Below, piece after piece: positions 26,063 to 40,384 of a stretch of 64,000 nucleotides of DNA. The notes beneath the pieces were generated by a model. It made no database searches. It worked only from the letters and a program-made list of their open reading frames with translations, and was not told the DNA's origin. The stretch is taken from NCBI GenBank assembly GCA_037013685.1, contig CM072919.1, forward strand, positions 50,736,616 to 50,800,615, given 5' to 3'. Numbering within the stretch: position 1 is the stretch's first letter; the number at the start of each line of letters is the position of its first letter. The DNA is from Acridotheres tristis (Eukaryota; Chordata; Aves; Passeriformes; Sturnidae). A program made the position numbers and the translations under genes.

Positions 26063-27394
26063 AAACTCAAGCATGTACTAGGTAAAATTGGGAGGTTTTT
26101 TCTCTTTAAATCTCTTACTTATGAAATATTCTTTGCCATTAGGCATCTCAGATTTGAAGATGTGCTAACAGACAGCATTACTTTGTATCAAAAAATCGAA
26201 TGTACATAATAATGAATGTTAAAGGGTATATCTTAACTGCACTATTGCAGAGAATTGTCCAAACTATATATGCTGGGAAGAAAGCTCCAAAGTGTCTGAG
26301 AGTTAGCTGTCAAAATGTTCCTGTAAAGCAAGAGATGAAGAAGATAACCAAAGCTTTCGTTGAAGATTAGTGAAGCCCCTCAAAGCAATTGGATCTTTTA
26401 AAAAAAAAAACAACATAAAACTCATTCAAGTAGGAGATTATGGACTTCTTTAACTGCTCCCTGATGTGCATTCTGTCCACATTTGTACCTTTCTTCAGCC
26501 AAAAACCTTTATTTCATAGAAGGATAGATATTTTATATGTGGTTTCTTTATGTGAAGAGGTCTTTCAAGAAATTGCAAATATTCTGTGTTTAGACAAAAA
26601 AAAAATAGAACTGATAACTGAAGGACTTTTTACCAGGAAAACTTAAGAGAAATGAAGACAAATCTACTAAAAGTGCAAATGCTAAGATGCTTAAATAAAG
26701 CATATTTAACCTCTGCTTTTGTATTTTCACTAGTCCTTGAAAAAGTATCAAACTATAGCTCTCCAAAACTCCTTTACCTCTAAATGAGAGTATTTGCAGA
26801 GCACCTTATATATTGTAATTATCCACATTTGCCCTCAAAATTTTTTTTCTTGATTTTTCTGAGTGTTCCCTGGTAGAGAGGGTTTGGAGACATCTATGCT
26901 ATGCAACATGGCATATAGTCACTAGGAAATATAGGTTTGCATAACTTCTGAATTATAACCTCCTGTTTGGACCAGCAGAGGGGTTTCTTTACATCCTTGA
27001 ATGTCTATATAGACTTTCTAACTATCTAAGTTATTGAGACCTTGCTTGAAATATGACTACAGAGCTCCAACACGTTCCATTTCTTGTACCCAGATTTACC
27101 TTCCACTCCTCTTCATTCTCATTTTCCCTTTTCTATATTACTTCCACTACACAAAATTCTCAAAATGCAGCCGATTTTTACCTATTTAAAATTTACCTGA
27201 AGACATGTCATGTTAAATTTATTCTTTTTTGAGTTTGAAAAGATTAACTAAAAATTAAAAGCCTATTCTTAAAGATACTTAGTCTACTTAATTGTAACTA
27301 AAACCTAAAAGACATTGTGAATAATAGACAAAATGAAAAAAATGCTATTTTTTTCAAAATATCCATAAAAAGAAATTTAAATACAAAATACAAC

Positions 27395-27425
27395 TTTTTT
27401 ATTTTTTTAAAAAAAATTTTTTTTT
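27395..27425. repeat. T/A homopolymer near-palindrome
   Basis: A run of T, then eight A, then ten T residues forming an AT-only near-palindrome. It would be expected to bend or extrude easily; no specific function is implied. Confidence 0.7.
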
Positions 27426-28216
27426 CCCCATCCTTCTAAAACATCCCCATCAAAACTCACTTTTAAAATAACACATATTGTCAAAGAAATTTGTTTACCA
27501 CTGAATCTCACAAAATGGTCACTACACTGTCATTTACTGGGGTTAGAGTGTTTTTTACAATAATTATTCATCATTTTCTGAAGGTGCATTTGTTGATAAG
27601 TAAAACATTTATTTTCTATATTTTTCTTTTTCCCTTACTAAAAACACACTTTCTGAGGGACTAAAACATATGAGGCAAAAGGTATTTCCTCAAGTCAGTG
27701 ACTGCTGCTCCCTGGTAAAAATACACAGACACTTCACCTTATATATAAGGCCTTAGCAGCTCACTACCATTTGTTTCCCAGTATTTCTTTTTTAGGAACC
27801 TTCTTGAGTGACTTATTTACAAATTTACTTGTATTTTAATATTCTCTTCCTCTAAAGATTAATATTGGAAACCATAAATATGGTTTCCAAACAATAAAAA
27901 AAACCCTGAAAAATATTTATCTAATGCTGTCATGTTCCACCTCCTTCCTTTGTCTCAAGTACTGTGGAACCTACAGTTCACTGAGGAAATAAATTGGTAG
28001 TATTATTATGTTGATATCAAACTTTTTTCTGGAAGTCTCAGGTCTTCATTTGATTAGTAAAAATATGCAATGGTTTCTTAAAATAGGTTTGGAAATGAAA
28101 CTTCTTTTAGGCGAAAGTTTTTGTTTTCAGATAATTTTAAAATACTTTTAAAACGTTTCTAGGTTCTACTTGATTGCTAAGTACAAGTAAATTGTTATAC
28201 ATTTATGAACATCCTT

Positions 28217-28269
28217 TAGTAGTAGTAGTAATAATAACAATGATGATAATGATGATAATAATGATAATG
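28217..28269. repeat. Compound TAG/TAA/TGATAA trinucleotide repeat
   Basis: Starts as (TAG)n, changes to (TAA)n and then to alternating GAT and AAT units. This is a compound microsatellite, probably polymorphic in length. Confidence 0.9.
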
Positions 28270-28315
28270 GGCCTTTTGCCCATTAGTTCCTCATGTCCTG
28301 AACTACCCTTAAAAA

Positions 28316-28366
28316 GCTTCCAAAGGCCATTTCTTTTTCTTTCATTTTAAAAAGCTTTTTGGAAGC
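28316..28366. repeat. Inverted repeat, 9-bp arms
   Basis: GCTTCCAAA at 28,316-28,324 and TTTGGAAGC at 28,358-28,366 are perfect reverse complements separated by 33 bases. Short enough to be chance in a 64-kb window. Confidence 0.5.
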
Positions 28367-29370
28367 ATTATACAAATTAAAAAACTATTTAAACACGAAG
28401 TTCCTGTTTTGCCCATTTAAGCCAAATTAAGTCAACTCTTGCAAAATTCTGCAGATAGATATTGTTTCTTATAATCAGTCTTAAGCATTTTACGAGTTGT
28501 CAAAGAAAAGGTGTACAAAACCTAATTTTCTCTACTAAACCATAGACTGCCAGTGTTCCAGTGGGCCACCTAGCATCTGTATTTAGGAAAGCATTATGAA
28601 AACAGTTCTAAATGAATGAAATTATCTAATATTAAGAAAGCAAATTTTAAACATGATAACAGTTTTTAACAGAAAAGTTGGGTTTAGGATTCTCTGAAAA
28701 TTCTGGAACTCATCATAGGGCTTTGAGGTGAATATGGATTATAGTACAGGAATGCTAGAAATAATACACACAAAATACAAACAAAACCAATTATGAACTA
28801 CCACATATACTGTGTAAATAGATACGGCATTTTTAACATAGTGTGTAGAAAAACTGCAAGAAATCTTGTTCTATTGTCAGGAATTAAAGAGCTGGATCGA
28901 TGCAGCTTAAACAGGAGAATTAAAAGTTGGTTTCTCTGTAGTTTGTATGCATGTAAGTGAAAATTTTTGATAATGTCAATTTTCACATCCCAGTCTCAAA
29001 GCTATCTGACAATTTAGTTGGGAAATACCAGGCCCATTTTAACAAGCAAGACTAATGAGACACTAGAACTATTTCTGTAAGAATATTGTGGATTCCCCAT
29101 AGAGAAGGTTTTAAAATAAATCTTAGATGCTTTTCCAAAAAGTGCATTTTTGCAGTGCAAAAGACACAGCAATTGTTTGAGGATGGACTGGGGGAGAGAA
29201 ATTGTGTACCCTCTGTTACACAGTAAGTAAGAACAAATTATGAAAGTGACCTTTTTCTGAAGTTCATGTAAAAGGATTGATAAACTGGTTGTTCATAAGC
29301 AATATGAGTCAGTAATCGTCCTGATATTTTAAAGAAGTGTCATATTTAACTCTTTTTTAAAGAGCTTTTT

Positions 29371-29390
29371 AAAGGCTTTTTAAAGCCTTT
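29371..29390. repeat. Tight inverted repeat, 9-bp arms
   Basis: AAAGGCTTT and AAAGCCTTT are perfect reverse complements with a 2-base spacer, so the whole block is an almost perfect palindrome. An AGAGCTTTTTAAAGG stretch just before it repeats part of the motif. Confidence 0.6.
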
Positions 29391-32300
29391 TCAGGTATAT
29401 ATCTGAAATTTGATTTTGCAATACTATTTTAATATATCATGGACATTTTAAACTGTAATAATGGAATTTTCAGGCATGCATGCACAGAAAGTGAAGGGGT
29501 TTCTTTTACTACCATTTGTGCTAACACTTAAGTTCTCTGTTTAAAACAGAGACTTACTAAGTTGGAATTTTTGCACTTTTTACTTTTTGTCACTTTTTCC
29601 TCCTTTCCACTTCGTTTGCCTAAATTTTTTAATTTTTTTTTTTAGTTTTCTTTTTTTTTGGACAAATTTCTACCTTGGGTACATCTGCTAACAAGTGTAC
29701 ACTTATGAAAACCAGGTTCTAATATTTACAATAGTGCTTTCATCCATTTAAACAAAAAACTCCCCATGCATTCCTCTGTCTTGGAACTGTTCAGTCCTAT
29801 CAGCTGGGATTGATGAACTCTGCAAACACACACTAATTTCCAATTGCCTAGGTCATTCCTCACCTGCTGATTTTGCCTTAGGCATACCATGACCATCTTC
29901 ACTGAAGATCAACTGCGGCTTCAAGGTGATTCTATCTGTACCAGGATTTCCCTGAAAAAGATTTATTATTAAGTCCTGATCTGTGGCAGAGACTAACACC
30001 TCTGACCCTTTCTTCATATCTTTTAACTCCATTACTTCTTATTTGTAAGATAAATTCTTCTTGACTGGTTGGGAGATTTTTAGTTTGAACTCTAAGGAAG
30101 TTTTTTGAATATGGATGACAATCTTGGTGACTTACCTATAAAGAGTCTAGTACCTGTAAAGAGTAACTGGTAGTTTACAATCGACAGAACAATGTGTCAC
30201 AAACCTCTTTAAATTTCAGTTTTTCAGAATTCAGAGTTGTCTTCTTTTAAATTAAATCAAAAATAAGTACATACATCCCTTGTCTAATTGGCTTGTAACA
30301 CCTCCAGGAAGTCAGAACACCTCTAGGAAGCTGATCATAATGAGGTGGTTCCAGTATTACTGGGTTAAAACCCCTAATTTATACATCACAGCAGTCTTCC
30401 ATTCTCATATAGCCTTTTTCTAGGCTGTTTAAATCCCTCTTCCTTCAAGACTAGGAAGACATTGGTAACTGTGAAGTCCAGTTATTAAATTCTGAGGCAC
30501 AGTGTGATATCTCATTATTCAGTGATGGGACCATTTTAAACACAGCAAGCATCTTAATGCCTGTTAAACCTTGAAACTACCACTTTTCATCATCTCCAAA
30601 AATAGACTTCAAGGAACCATAAGGTTGCTGTTGTGTACACACTTTAATTATTTATAATGCATTTTATTAAATATTTGCCTGATTTGCCTCTTTAAAGGAA
30701 ATTGTGTTTATTTCAGAAGATTCATGTCTAAAATAGGATCCCTGTACTTCAAATATCTGTTCATCTTAATCTATCAAGTAAGAATTAAATAAGAAATTAA
30801 TTGAATATCATCCCAGTTTTCAACACAATAACAATTTAGACAGGATAACAGAAATAAGAAATAACCAAAAAGACAATCAGTAGAAAAGAAAGCTTGGTTT
30901 ATATTTTCAGTCATCTCAGATGGTTTTATGGAAACTGTAAGACCAAACTACAGGGGGCAGCAGATATTAACCAGATACCATATGAAACCCAATACACAGA
31001 AGCAAGACTCCTTCAGAAGTCCTCTTAGTGCACTTTGGTGCCTTGTCTCTTGTAGATTTTGGAAATTATTTTTCAAGACTTGTTACTAAATAACTGACTA
31101 TATTTAGAAACTAATCAAATTACTTTAATATTGTTTTGGTGCATCTTTAGGCAACAAAACAGCAATGGTCAGTACATTGTTTTCCAAGCACTTTTTGTCT
31201 GAAACATCTGGGCACTCTCACTCAATTGTTTCCATTCTTCTGTTGAGAACTGTTATAATTTTTTCTTCCTTTTTTAATACTTTTTCATCCACAAAAATGT
31301 AAATAGCCTGCTATGTTTTGCCAGAGCTAACATTTATAGTGAAGCAGGGAGTAAAGTCTGAACTATCTCTTACCTTCACAATGTATTTTGTCTTCTTTAA
31401 ATGTTATTTTCCACAGAGACTTATTTACCTGACATGGATTGTAAAACTAGTATGAGTTTCCTGATTCAAATATTGGACTGAAAATCGGACTATGTCAACT
31501 GAATTGCAAGAATTTGAACTCAATAAATCTAGGAAGAGACAGCTAAGTTATTTTGATACATTTTAGCTCTACCTTTGTGCACTCAGTGATCCTTAAAAAT
31601 ATGAAAACACAAGGCAGATTGCTGGGGTTTTTTTTTGTTTGCTTGTTTGGGTTTTGTGACAATTCTCGTATTCAGAAAATCCCTTCTTCAAAAGAGAAAA
31701 AGTAGCAAAATGCAGTGGTTAAAGTTGTTAAAATTATAATATTGTGCTTCTGGACACCCACTTCATAGGTACGGGTATGCTTCCATTTTAATCTCTTCTG
31801 TAGAACAGATTTTTCAAATGCTGGAGTATCCTACACATTTAGGTTCTATGTGCTGTAGTATTAGGAATTCTATTACTATTCTTATAGTCCTTTTATCCTA
31901 TTTTGGATAATTTTTAAGACACTTTGAGGTTTTTTTAATTTAATCTAATCTTTTAAATAAGTATGTCCACCCATCGAACTGTACTTTTGTGTCTTCTCTT
32001 CCCCTCATGGAATTATTTTTGCGAGTATCTAAAGAAAGCAATGAGAATCACTGCTTATAGACATGCTACAGTACAGAGAGACCTAAAAATATTCCAAGAC
32101 ATGGATCTCATCTTGTATTTCTCATAAACACAAGTAGTCACATCACAAACACTTTGCAGATTGAAAATATTGCAAACCACATCTGCATGTAACTCATCAA
32201 TTAACTACATAGTCATCAACTTAAATGCAAATCAATACACATATTTCCAGAGTTGTTCAGAGATTTAAAAGAAAAATTAATCATCTTGCAAGGATAACGA

Positions 32301-34167
32301 TTTGTCAGGAAATTCTGATGAGATCGCATATCACATATACGTATCCACATACATATGTTAGATGCAAACATTTATAAATTAAAAAAAAATACACATGTTC
32401 ATACACAGAAAAATTATGGAACTGATTAGGATGTTCCTAACACTTAACATTCTCTTGAGCACAACGGGAATTGCATCTCTTGCATATAGGAGTCTAGCAG
32501 TAAGGAACTGGTAGAAAAGCAGAGTATCAGAAATTATCTGTCCTTGGACAAAGATACTATCAAATGACAACCTGGAAGAACAAGAAAATATTTTCTTTGT
32601 TGGCCTGACTTCACCAAGTCTTCATGTCAAGGAAGAAATTTCCTCCTACCAGTAAGAAAAAACTGTTCCACTTGGAAAAATAAAGAGAGCCAAGTGATAT
32701 TGAACAGATATGACAAACAGCAATATGCTTTGACTTAGGAAATCAAACTTTTCTGTATTTTCAGAAACTGACAGTTCTCTACCTCACTATTTTTATTCTG
32801 TTTTCAAGCTTGAATTTGCCTTGGGCATGTGTCATGAGTTTTTCAGAACACAGATGACAAATCAGGCATGACCTTTTAGTTTGGAAATTAACTTTATTGG
32901 TATTTGCACAGGTGGAAGTAGCACTATATTGGAAACATAAAATCCCCACAGATTACAAACATAATCTTCTTCAATGATATGCCAAGTTTTTTTCTCAAAA
33001 AAATCACAGAAGTTGGAAATCACAGGACGCTTTGAAAAGTGTATCTTGTTAATACAGTTTTCTGTCTCTTGTCTTGATTTGATAGGGGAGATAGTTTGGT
33101 TGTTTGGTTGGTTTGGTAGTGGGTTTTCAATTTTTTTTTTGGTCTGAGTTAGTGTTTTCTCAAATAGTGTATTGAAGAAGGAACTTTCTGGGTCACATCC
33201 TCACTATTCTGTAGGGCAATAAGTAATACAATTCACAGGAAACATATTTGTCAATGTTCCCAAGTATTTTGTTAATATATAAAAAATAAAGATCATTTTA
33301 CAAATATAAAAGTTTCCAAAAAAATTTACTTCAAATTTTTGAAATTTGAAGAGGTGTTTATGAACAAGAAGACACATACTTTTTAAAATGCTTTCTTAAT
33401 GCTCCTAATGCTCTAAAGTTTTCACTGTTCCTGAACCTGAACTTTTCAATATAATAACATGGCTTACATATAGGAAAGATATATTTCAGTAGATATATCA
33501 ATATATACAGCTAGCAGAAGTTAATGTCATAAAGAAATCCCCAACGGACTAATTCTAATACTAATTACCAAAACCAAAAGAGTTCTTTCATTTTGATTTA
33601 AAAATGACAGGCCTTAGCAATTGGATTCTTTTTTTTCCTTGAAAATAAGAGAAGTTCCATAGCTTCAAATAAACAGATAACATTTAATTATAAATAAAAG
33701 TTGTTTTCTTGTTTGTTTGCTTGTTTGGTTTTTTTTTATGATGTGGCTAGTTTTGGAGTAGATTAAACCCAGCCAAACACCACTGAAATCTACAAAGAAG
33801 ATTCAGAGCCATGGCTTCCATTGATAACTAAAATTGTGAGATACTGTGACCCCCTCTGGATATGGGAGACTTAGGAACTTTTCATTTGCTTTACTGCACA
33901 AAAATCACAGAAAATAAACTTTTCTGAACCCAAAGCCACTCCAATCCATGGAGAATAGGTGGTAAACCATTCTGGTTTTAAGACCTTAAATTCTTAGTGT
34001 TCCTTTTGTCTGTGGCTGGATTTATGGAGAAACATAAAGTCCGAGAGAGTGCAGTCTTGCTATGACTTTTAAGAGCAGAAAGACTTACACCTAAGAAACG
34101 TTCTGTAGAATATTTTATGGCCACTGATAATTGCAATTTGGAACACTTAAAACTTTCAAATTAAAAT

Positions 34168-34237
34168 CAACAACAACAACAACAAAACCAGAAACAAACA
34201 AGCAAATGAATAAACCAAAACCAAACCCAAACAAAAT
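34168..34237. repeat. (CAA)n and A/C-rich tract
   Basis: Begins as about six CAA units and continues as a nearly G/T-free mixture of AAACC and AAACAA blocks. It resembles the tracts at 4,288 and 46,434. Confidence 0.8.
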
Positions 34238-36794
34238 CTAGTGCAATAAACAGATCATTTATTTAACAAAAAAGCAGATAATGGAGTTTAAAATACGCGT
34301 GACAGAAAGTCATGCCTAAAAAGTAAACAAAAAGTTGATACCCTGAATTTTGAGTCAAGTTTGTCTTTATTATTAAAAATTTCCAAATATTATATAAGAA
34401 AAAAATGAAAAAAAACCCCATAGCTTTTCTTGTGTATCTTAAGCATCTAGTGTATCCTTGGCAAATAGGTGGATTCAAAGAACCTGATTTTCCTAACGTG
34501 AATAAACTGACCTTTAATTCCCACTTATGATTTGCATTTTTCTATTTGCAAGCTCTTTACATACATTGGTATTACTTCTTCATTAATTCTTTTCTCTAAC
34601 CATTTTAAAAATTTCTGATTTTTCATATTGATATGTTCAAAAATCTTACTGCTGTCTCATCTTGAACCTTCTGTTTTCTTGATGAACTCTGCAAATGCCA
34701 ACAATTCTCTTACTCTGTGTTAATGATGTCCATCCGGTTACACCTGTTTGAAAAAAAGCTGTTTTGCAGAACCTTGTTGCTTTCAAGTGTTCTGATTGTG
34801 CAGTTGTGAATTCATTGCTGTTGGTAGGATGAAGCTGACATATACAAGAATCACACTTGATTTTACTTCATAGGAACCACTTCCAACTGTCAAAATTATG
34901 GAAGAACTGGAATTCATCTCTCTGTTGGAGCATTCCGTATCTGTAAGAAGCCTAAAATCACAAAATTTGCAAGTTCCTGTCCAGAATCACAGCAACATAG
35001 ACACTCTCTGAATTGCTTAAGAGAATAATTTTTCTGATTCTTCTTTCTTGAGCTGCCCAAGGAAGTAGATTCTCCTTGGATTTTTATATCAACCTCTTTT
35101 TTTCTAATTGCATTCTGCCAATCTGCTGGTGTCACAGAAATCTGGATCTCTTTAAACTGATTGTTCTAGTCTTTGCTTGTTACTTATTCCTGCTTTCCTT
35201 CTTGAAAGATAATTCTTGATACTGATGACCCAGTTAGCAGTGGCTGCTTTTTTCTAGAAAAATATTATTACATTGACAACTGTATGTGAATATGAAGAAA
35301 TTTCCCTAAATAACAACAAAGTTGACAGAGGTCCAGTGGTATAAAAAAAAAAAATTTAAAAAAACCCCAACAGTAAAAAAAAGCAGCATTAATAAATTGG
35401 TTAATCCTAACAAACTAGCATCTTCCACCACTCCCATAATTACATTTGTGACTGGAAATCATAGTGCTCGAAGTACTCCCTCAGATGACTGCAGTCTCTG
35501 ATTAGGTCCATTACAAACCTTCATTCCTTGAACAAACAGATTAAATGACAACAAGAGAAAGTTATCATCCTTCAAAATGATCAACAATAGATGTACACAC
35601 ATATTTATACCTGTATTTCTCAGAGACTTGCTGGCAGCAGAAGAGAAGTACTAAATAATTCTGCCTTCTCTTCAGGACTGTGTATGCTTATGATTTGAGA
35701 TCTTTTTTCTCTTTTCTCTGATAACTACTGATGCAGCAATATATCTTTTTCTTTTACATATTTTTTTTACTCCAGTCTTTCCTACATCCTACATCATTCT
35801 TTGATTGCACAGATAGAGCCCGATATTTCCAACTTTCTGTCCCAAATTCAACTCTATGCAGACATTCACACTAAATTTTTTCATCACAAAATTACAGTTT
35901 GACAATTACAAGCAACTAAATAGCTTCTCTTGCTTATAATGAAGGACAAAAGCTAGTTACCTACATAATTTTGAGATGACTGTGTCTTAACTACACCTTT
36001 TGAAATAACAGAATTGTACGAAATAAAATTTCTTCTTCAAGAAGAGCTGAACAAAATATACCCCTGTCACTTGCACTAATTCCTATAGTGAACAAATAAT
36101 TACTGGCAGGGTTTGGACTTTGTCAGAGCAACTTTTATTGCCAGCTGCTTTCCTGGCGTTCATATCTCTTTTTTTTTCCAACCAGAAGGCATCAATGCTT
36201 TCTGCAAGCTCAAGGCATCACTTAAGGAAGGTTGTCCAGACTCTACAGTAATCATAACACACCACACTTTTACGCTTCTAAGGTTTTGCAGGAACTGACA
36301 AAGAAAATACTTACACTTCTCTGATTTACCTGGATCAGATTTTAAATATGCTTATGCATTTGTTGAGTAATTGTGATAAATGGCAAATGAGCTGTACATC
36401 TAGAAAGGCCATTTGAGACACGGAAATAATTTAGCAACTGCACAGTATTGGTAAAGATAAGAGGATAGTAGTTCTTAATAAAGCAGTTGTTTAGGATTCA
36501 AAATACTTTGTTACACATTTTCCTGTGTTTTATGGAAGGGGAGACATTTTAGGAGTGCTGTCCTTTTGGTAGAAGGCCACTATCAGCAGCAGGTTTCTTT
36601 ACAGAATAAATCCTTCTGTACAGTAAGTAGGTAGTGTAAGCAAATGCCTCCCCTCCCACCTCCCACCCTATCACATTAAATACCCCCCTCTCCTGTACTT
36701 ACTTGCAAACTGATTACTCACAGATATCCTGAGGTATCTAGGAGGTGATCAAATAGGATCTTTGACTCTGTTGTACTTTCTTCAGGAAACTTTT

Positions 36795-36900
36795 AATCAA
36801 AGAATTGCAGAATGGTTAAGGCTGGGAGGTACATCCAGAGGTGACTTTGAATATCCTTCCCTGCTCAAGCAGGGTCATCTCTTGCTGAAGTGAGCCACCT
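36795..36900 (-). mobile_element. Short CR1 3' end fragment
   Basis: Plus-strand reading gives ATTGCAGAATGGTTAAGG followed by GGGAGGTACATCCAGAGG and CAAGCAGGGTCATCTC. This is the reverse complement of the CR1 3' untranslated end. It corresponds to the left end of the 19.5 kb copy, which reads ATCACAGAATGG and later GCAGGGTCATCCC. About 100 bases survive. Confidence 0.75.
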
Positions 36901-38149
36901 AACTTATAAGTTTCTCCTAGAAAACCTCTAGGTCAAGGGAGACCTTGCATTAAAATATCTGGGTGCCCTAAGTTTCTACGAAGAACTGAAAATGAGTTCT
37001 GCTTATGGAAGAAGGACATAAGAGAATATGGAATAATTTGGAATAATTTTCATGACATAACATGAAAATGCCTGACTCTTGCTGATGTAATTCAGCTAGA
37101 TTAATCAATAAACTGTATTAATATTTCTTTCTGTGCTTATAATTTACTTACAGTAGGTATATAATAAATAATGGGAAAAGGCAAGATGCCATGAAATGCC
37201 ATGGTTTAGATTTGTCAGTATAAGCATTGCTTTGGACATTTACATGGAACTTTAACTGTAACAGTAATCTTTGCACAGCTAAGATATTGCTCAATATTAA
37301 TCACAGCTTTAAAAGAATTAATTGCAATTTGATTGCATTTTGTACCGTATCATTACATCATAAGAGAGAAAATCCAGCTAATGGATGTCTGCTGATCACC
37401 TTGGCAGGACGAAAAATGAAACTGTGTAAAGAGAACCTACTGGAGAAATTCCTGATATACGTTTCATTTCTGAAGCATTTTGCACTAGTAACTCTGAATA
37501 ATCATAAATATTACCATTAACTCTCAGCCAGATAGTCTAAAAGGCAGACTAAATCACAGATTACTCTGGAATATGGATTTCTTACTGCTTAATAAACTGG
37601 AGAGCTTTGAGAGTTGAAGACTTTCTTTTAATTAAGTGTGCCTCTTACATTCTTCCTCCACCCACAACACCTCATCTCTAATATAGTTTGGAACACAAAA
37701 GCAAAAACCCTTCTGTTCTAGATTCTGAAAACACAGGAGTTTTTAGGCTGTGGTCTTCAAAGAAGTTTGTTTGAACACATACTTATAATCTGCCCTCTAA
37801 TTAAAATCTTCAATTTTTGTTCATAGTTAACTACTGTGTCTGCTTTAGAGATAGTTAAGGTATCTAAGAAAGTGAAGGTAAATAGTGCTATTCAGATTTT
37901 TAGCTCACTCCAGGTCAGTCTAGAGAGAGGCCTGTGTGTAGTTATTTATAGGGTAAGAACATCTAAAAAACTTCGAGATCAGACTGATGATAATACTGAA
38001 TATAATTTTAAATGCTTCCTTATGTGGAATCATATGCTACTTTATTTTGTAATCATATAATGGCACGTTTCAAAAAAAGGGAAATGTTGCTTGTTAGTCT
38101 TATAAAGGAAATGCTTATGAACATTTTTTTAATAAATGAGTAGACATAA
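36901..38149. other. AT-rich intergenic DNA
   Basis: No gene seen. A perfect tandem 10-mer (GGAATAATTT twice) lies near 37,030-37,049. The 97-codon plus-strand frame at 37,227-37,520 has no recognisable domain. Confidence 0.55.
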
Positions 38150-38262
38150 GAATTCATTATATGGTTTAGCGTGCATGGCAGTGTTCAGTCGAAGTTTGGA
38201 CTTGATGATCTTGGTGATGACTTGATGACTTCACTTTTCCAAACTTAATGATTCTATGATTC
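38150..38262 (+). mobile_element. Short CR1 3' end fragment
   Basis: Contains the CR1 end landmarks TTTGGACTTGATGATCTTGG, TTTTCCAAACTTAATG and a terminal ATGATTCTATGATTC at 38,249. Only the last 110 bases or so are present. A duplicated GATGACTTGATGACTT segment interrupts it. Confidence 0.75.
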
Positions 38263-40384
38263 AATTAATTTCATTATTCTTAAGTCATAAATAAGCAATT
38301 TAATTCTTACATTTATAAATCAGATCATTATATCATAAAATGTGAAAAAGTATACACTAAGATGCAATATTACCATGTTTTATGTGTGTAATATGATCCA
38401 ACAAAATACCTAGGATAATTTAGTGGTCACAAAGAAATTTTCATACAGAATTAGTCTAAGAGCTCTGTTTTCCCAAATTTTTTAATGAAGTATGAAAACA
38501 AAGAGTCCTGGACTACCTTGTTGATTGGAGATTAGGAGTTTCTAAAGATATTCTAATGAGCTATAGCACAAATTAATTTACTTGTGTTAATCATGCTTGA
38601 ACCTCTGAAACAGAGACAAAATTTGCATAATTCATTTTTCTTTTTATTTGGTAATTACAAAAAACTGTCATATATATCTAGAAAACATTTTTGCAGAAAC
38701 ATAGTTTTGAACTGGACTGTGTTATGATGGTAGTTATACCCATTTTGTTTTTATATTAACCTTTGGAAAAGAACAGCTATTTATCCATTTGCCATTACTG
38801 CATTTTTTTTTCCAATCAATAAGCAGCACACAATGTACCAAGTTATCTTTGCAAGTAAGTTTCCTCCATTTAAATAGATACCATTTATTAACTTAGAATG
38901 AAAAACTAGTGAATGCTTCATGTCTATGTGCTCTGTCAATAGCAAATAATGAAATCTTTAACCAGGACAACTGACAAGGCTCCAAATTCTTGAGAAGACA
39001 CTGCAGTTTTATTACTATCCTTGAGCATTCACTACAAAGGAAGATTAAAAAAAATAGGATTTGCAAATGCAAAACTGGTCCCCTATTTAAAGTTTTCCTC
39101 TTCAGAGAGTTAACCTTTTTTTTTTTTTTGGTGCCTTTAAACGCGCTGGCAATTTTCTGAATGTAGTCCAGTTATGATAACTAGCCAGACTCCATGAATT
39201 TCACAGAGCATTCAGATTTCCATTGTGGTTTTGTGGGGAGAGTTGAACCACACTGCTGTATCACAACTAGAAGAAAGCAATTTATATAGAGGAAAGGGGA
39301 GTGGATACTATGGATACTAATGAGGAGATGGAAATTACTAAAGTTTTAGTAGCTAGCTCAGGGAATATCATCTCCTAGTGTTTCTTTAGATTTTTTCACT
39401 TGGTGACAGTATTTTGGATATCTTTGGAATAAATTCAATTCTTATAAAAATATACTTTTCATAGGCCCTTTAAAAAGTTTCAGCAGACTAATTCAGCCTT
39501 TAGAGGGAAATATAGCTACACATCTTACGTCTTTTTCTGCAAACGCTTATCGAAGTACATTACTTTAAATAGAAGACTCATCTCATTTAGTATAGTATGA
39601 ATATAAGAGTATGTTCGCCATTAAGCTGTACCTAGGCACTGTCATCAGCCTTTGTATATATAACCTATTTGGTACATATTATATGAATTTACAGTATCAT
39701 ATAGGATACCAAAAATGCAGGGAGAGGTACAAAAGTGCATGATCAGCTACATATTTAAACTATGTATTTCCACTGTCTATGCACAAGTAAGTAAAAAAAA
39801 AAAATCCATTTTGACTTCTCTGAACTCTTTTCACTTCTGTTTTCTTCAGTTTTGAATAATATAATGAAATGGTATATTAAGTACAGGTTGCAATGTAAAG
39901 CCTTTCAAAACCTCACTGGGGAAATACATTCTGATACCCATAAGACTTAAGTTTCTTTCTTCTTGTGCTTAATTTACTACAGGACTAGAAACAGCTTTAT
40001 TTCCTATTGCTTTTTTATACATAGAACTACAATTAGCATCACTGCTCACAGTGCTGGGTAAATTTCCAGGTCTGTAGGGATGGAAATGCTCAAAATAACA
40101 TGGTGTAAAAGAAAGTAAATGCCAACTCTAGGAAGCCCTTTCTCCACACTGGTCAAAGCTTTCAGTCTTTCACATACTTTGCAAGTAAATTTCTTCAAAT
40201 GCTGCTTCTTCTGTCTGGGATAATACTAAATAATGAAAAGCACAGATCGTTAACATAGGCCAGTCTGAATCATTAGGTAAAGTAAGCACAGACAAAAATT
40301 TAAGACAAACCAAATGCAGGACTGAAGCAGAAATGTAGGCCATTCTCACGATAGGCAATTTTATATTTGTGAAACATGCCTCAT
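38263..40384. other. AT-rich intergenic DNA, no gene seen
   Basis: No exon or element recognised. A T-run at 39,118-39,130 and A-run near 39,795 are the only simple repeats. Confidence 0.55.

Larger units (their letters stand above)
26063..36794. other. AT-rich intergenic DNA, no gene seen
   Basis: The longest stretch with no recognisable element, about 10.7 kb and strongly AT-rich. It contains only simple repeats and small inverted repeats, listed separately. Very few open frames above 60 codons occur here, and none resembles a known family. It could hold conserved non-coding elements, which cannot be judged without alignment. Confidence 0.6.
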
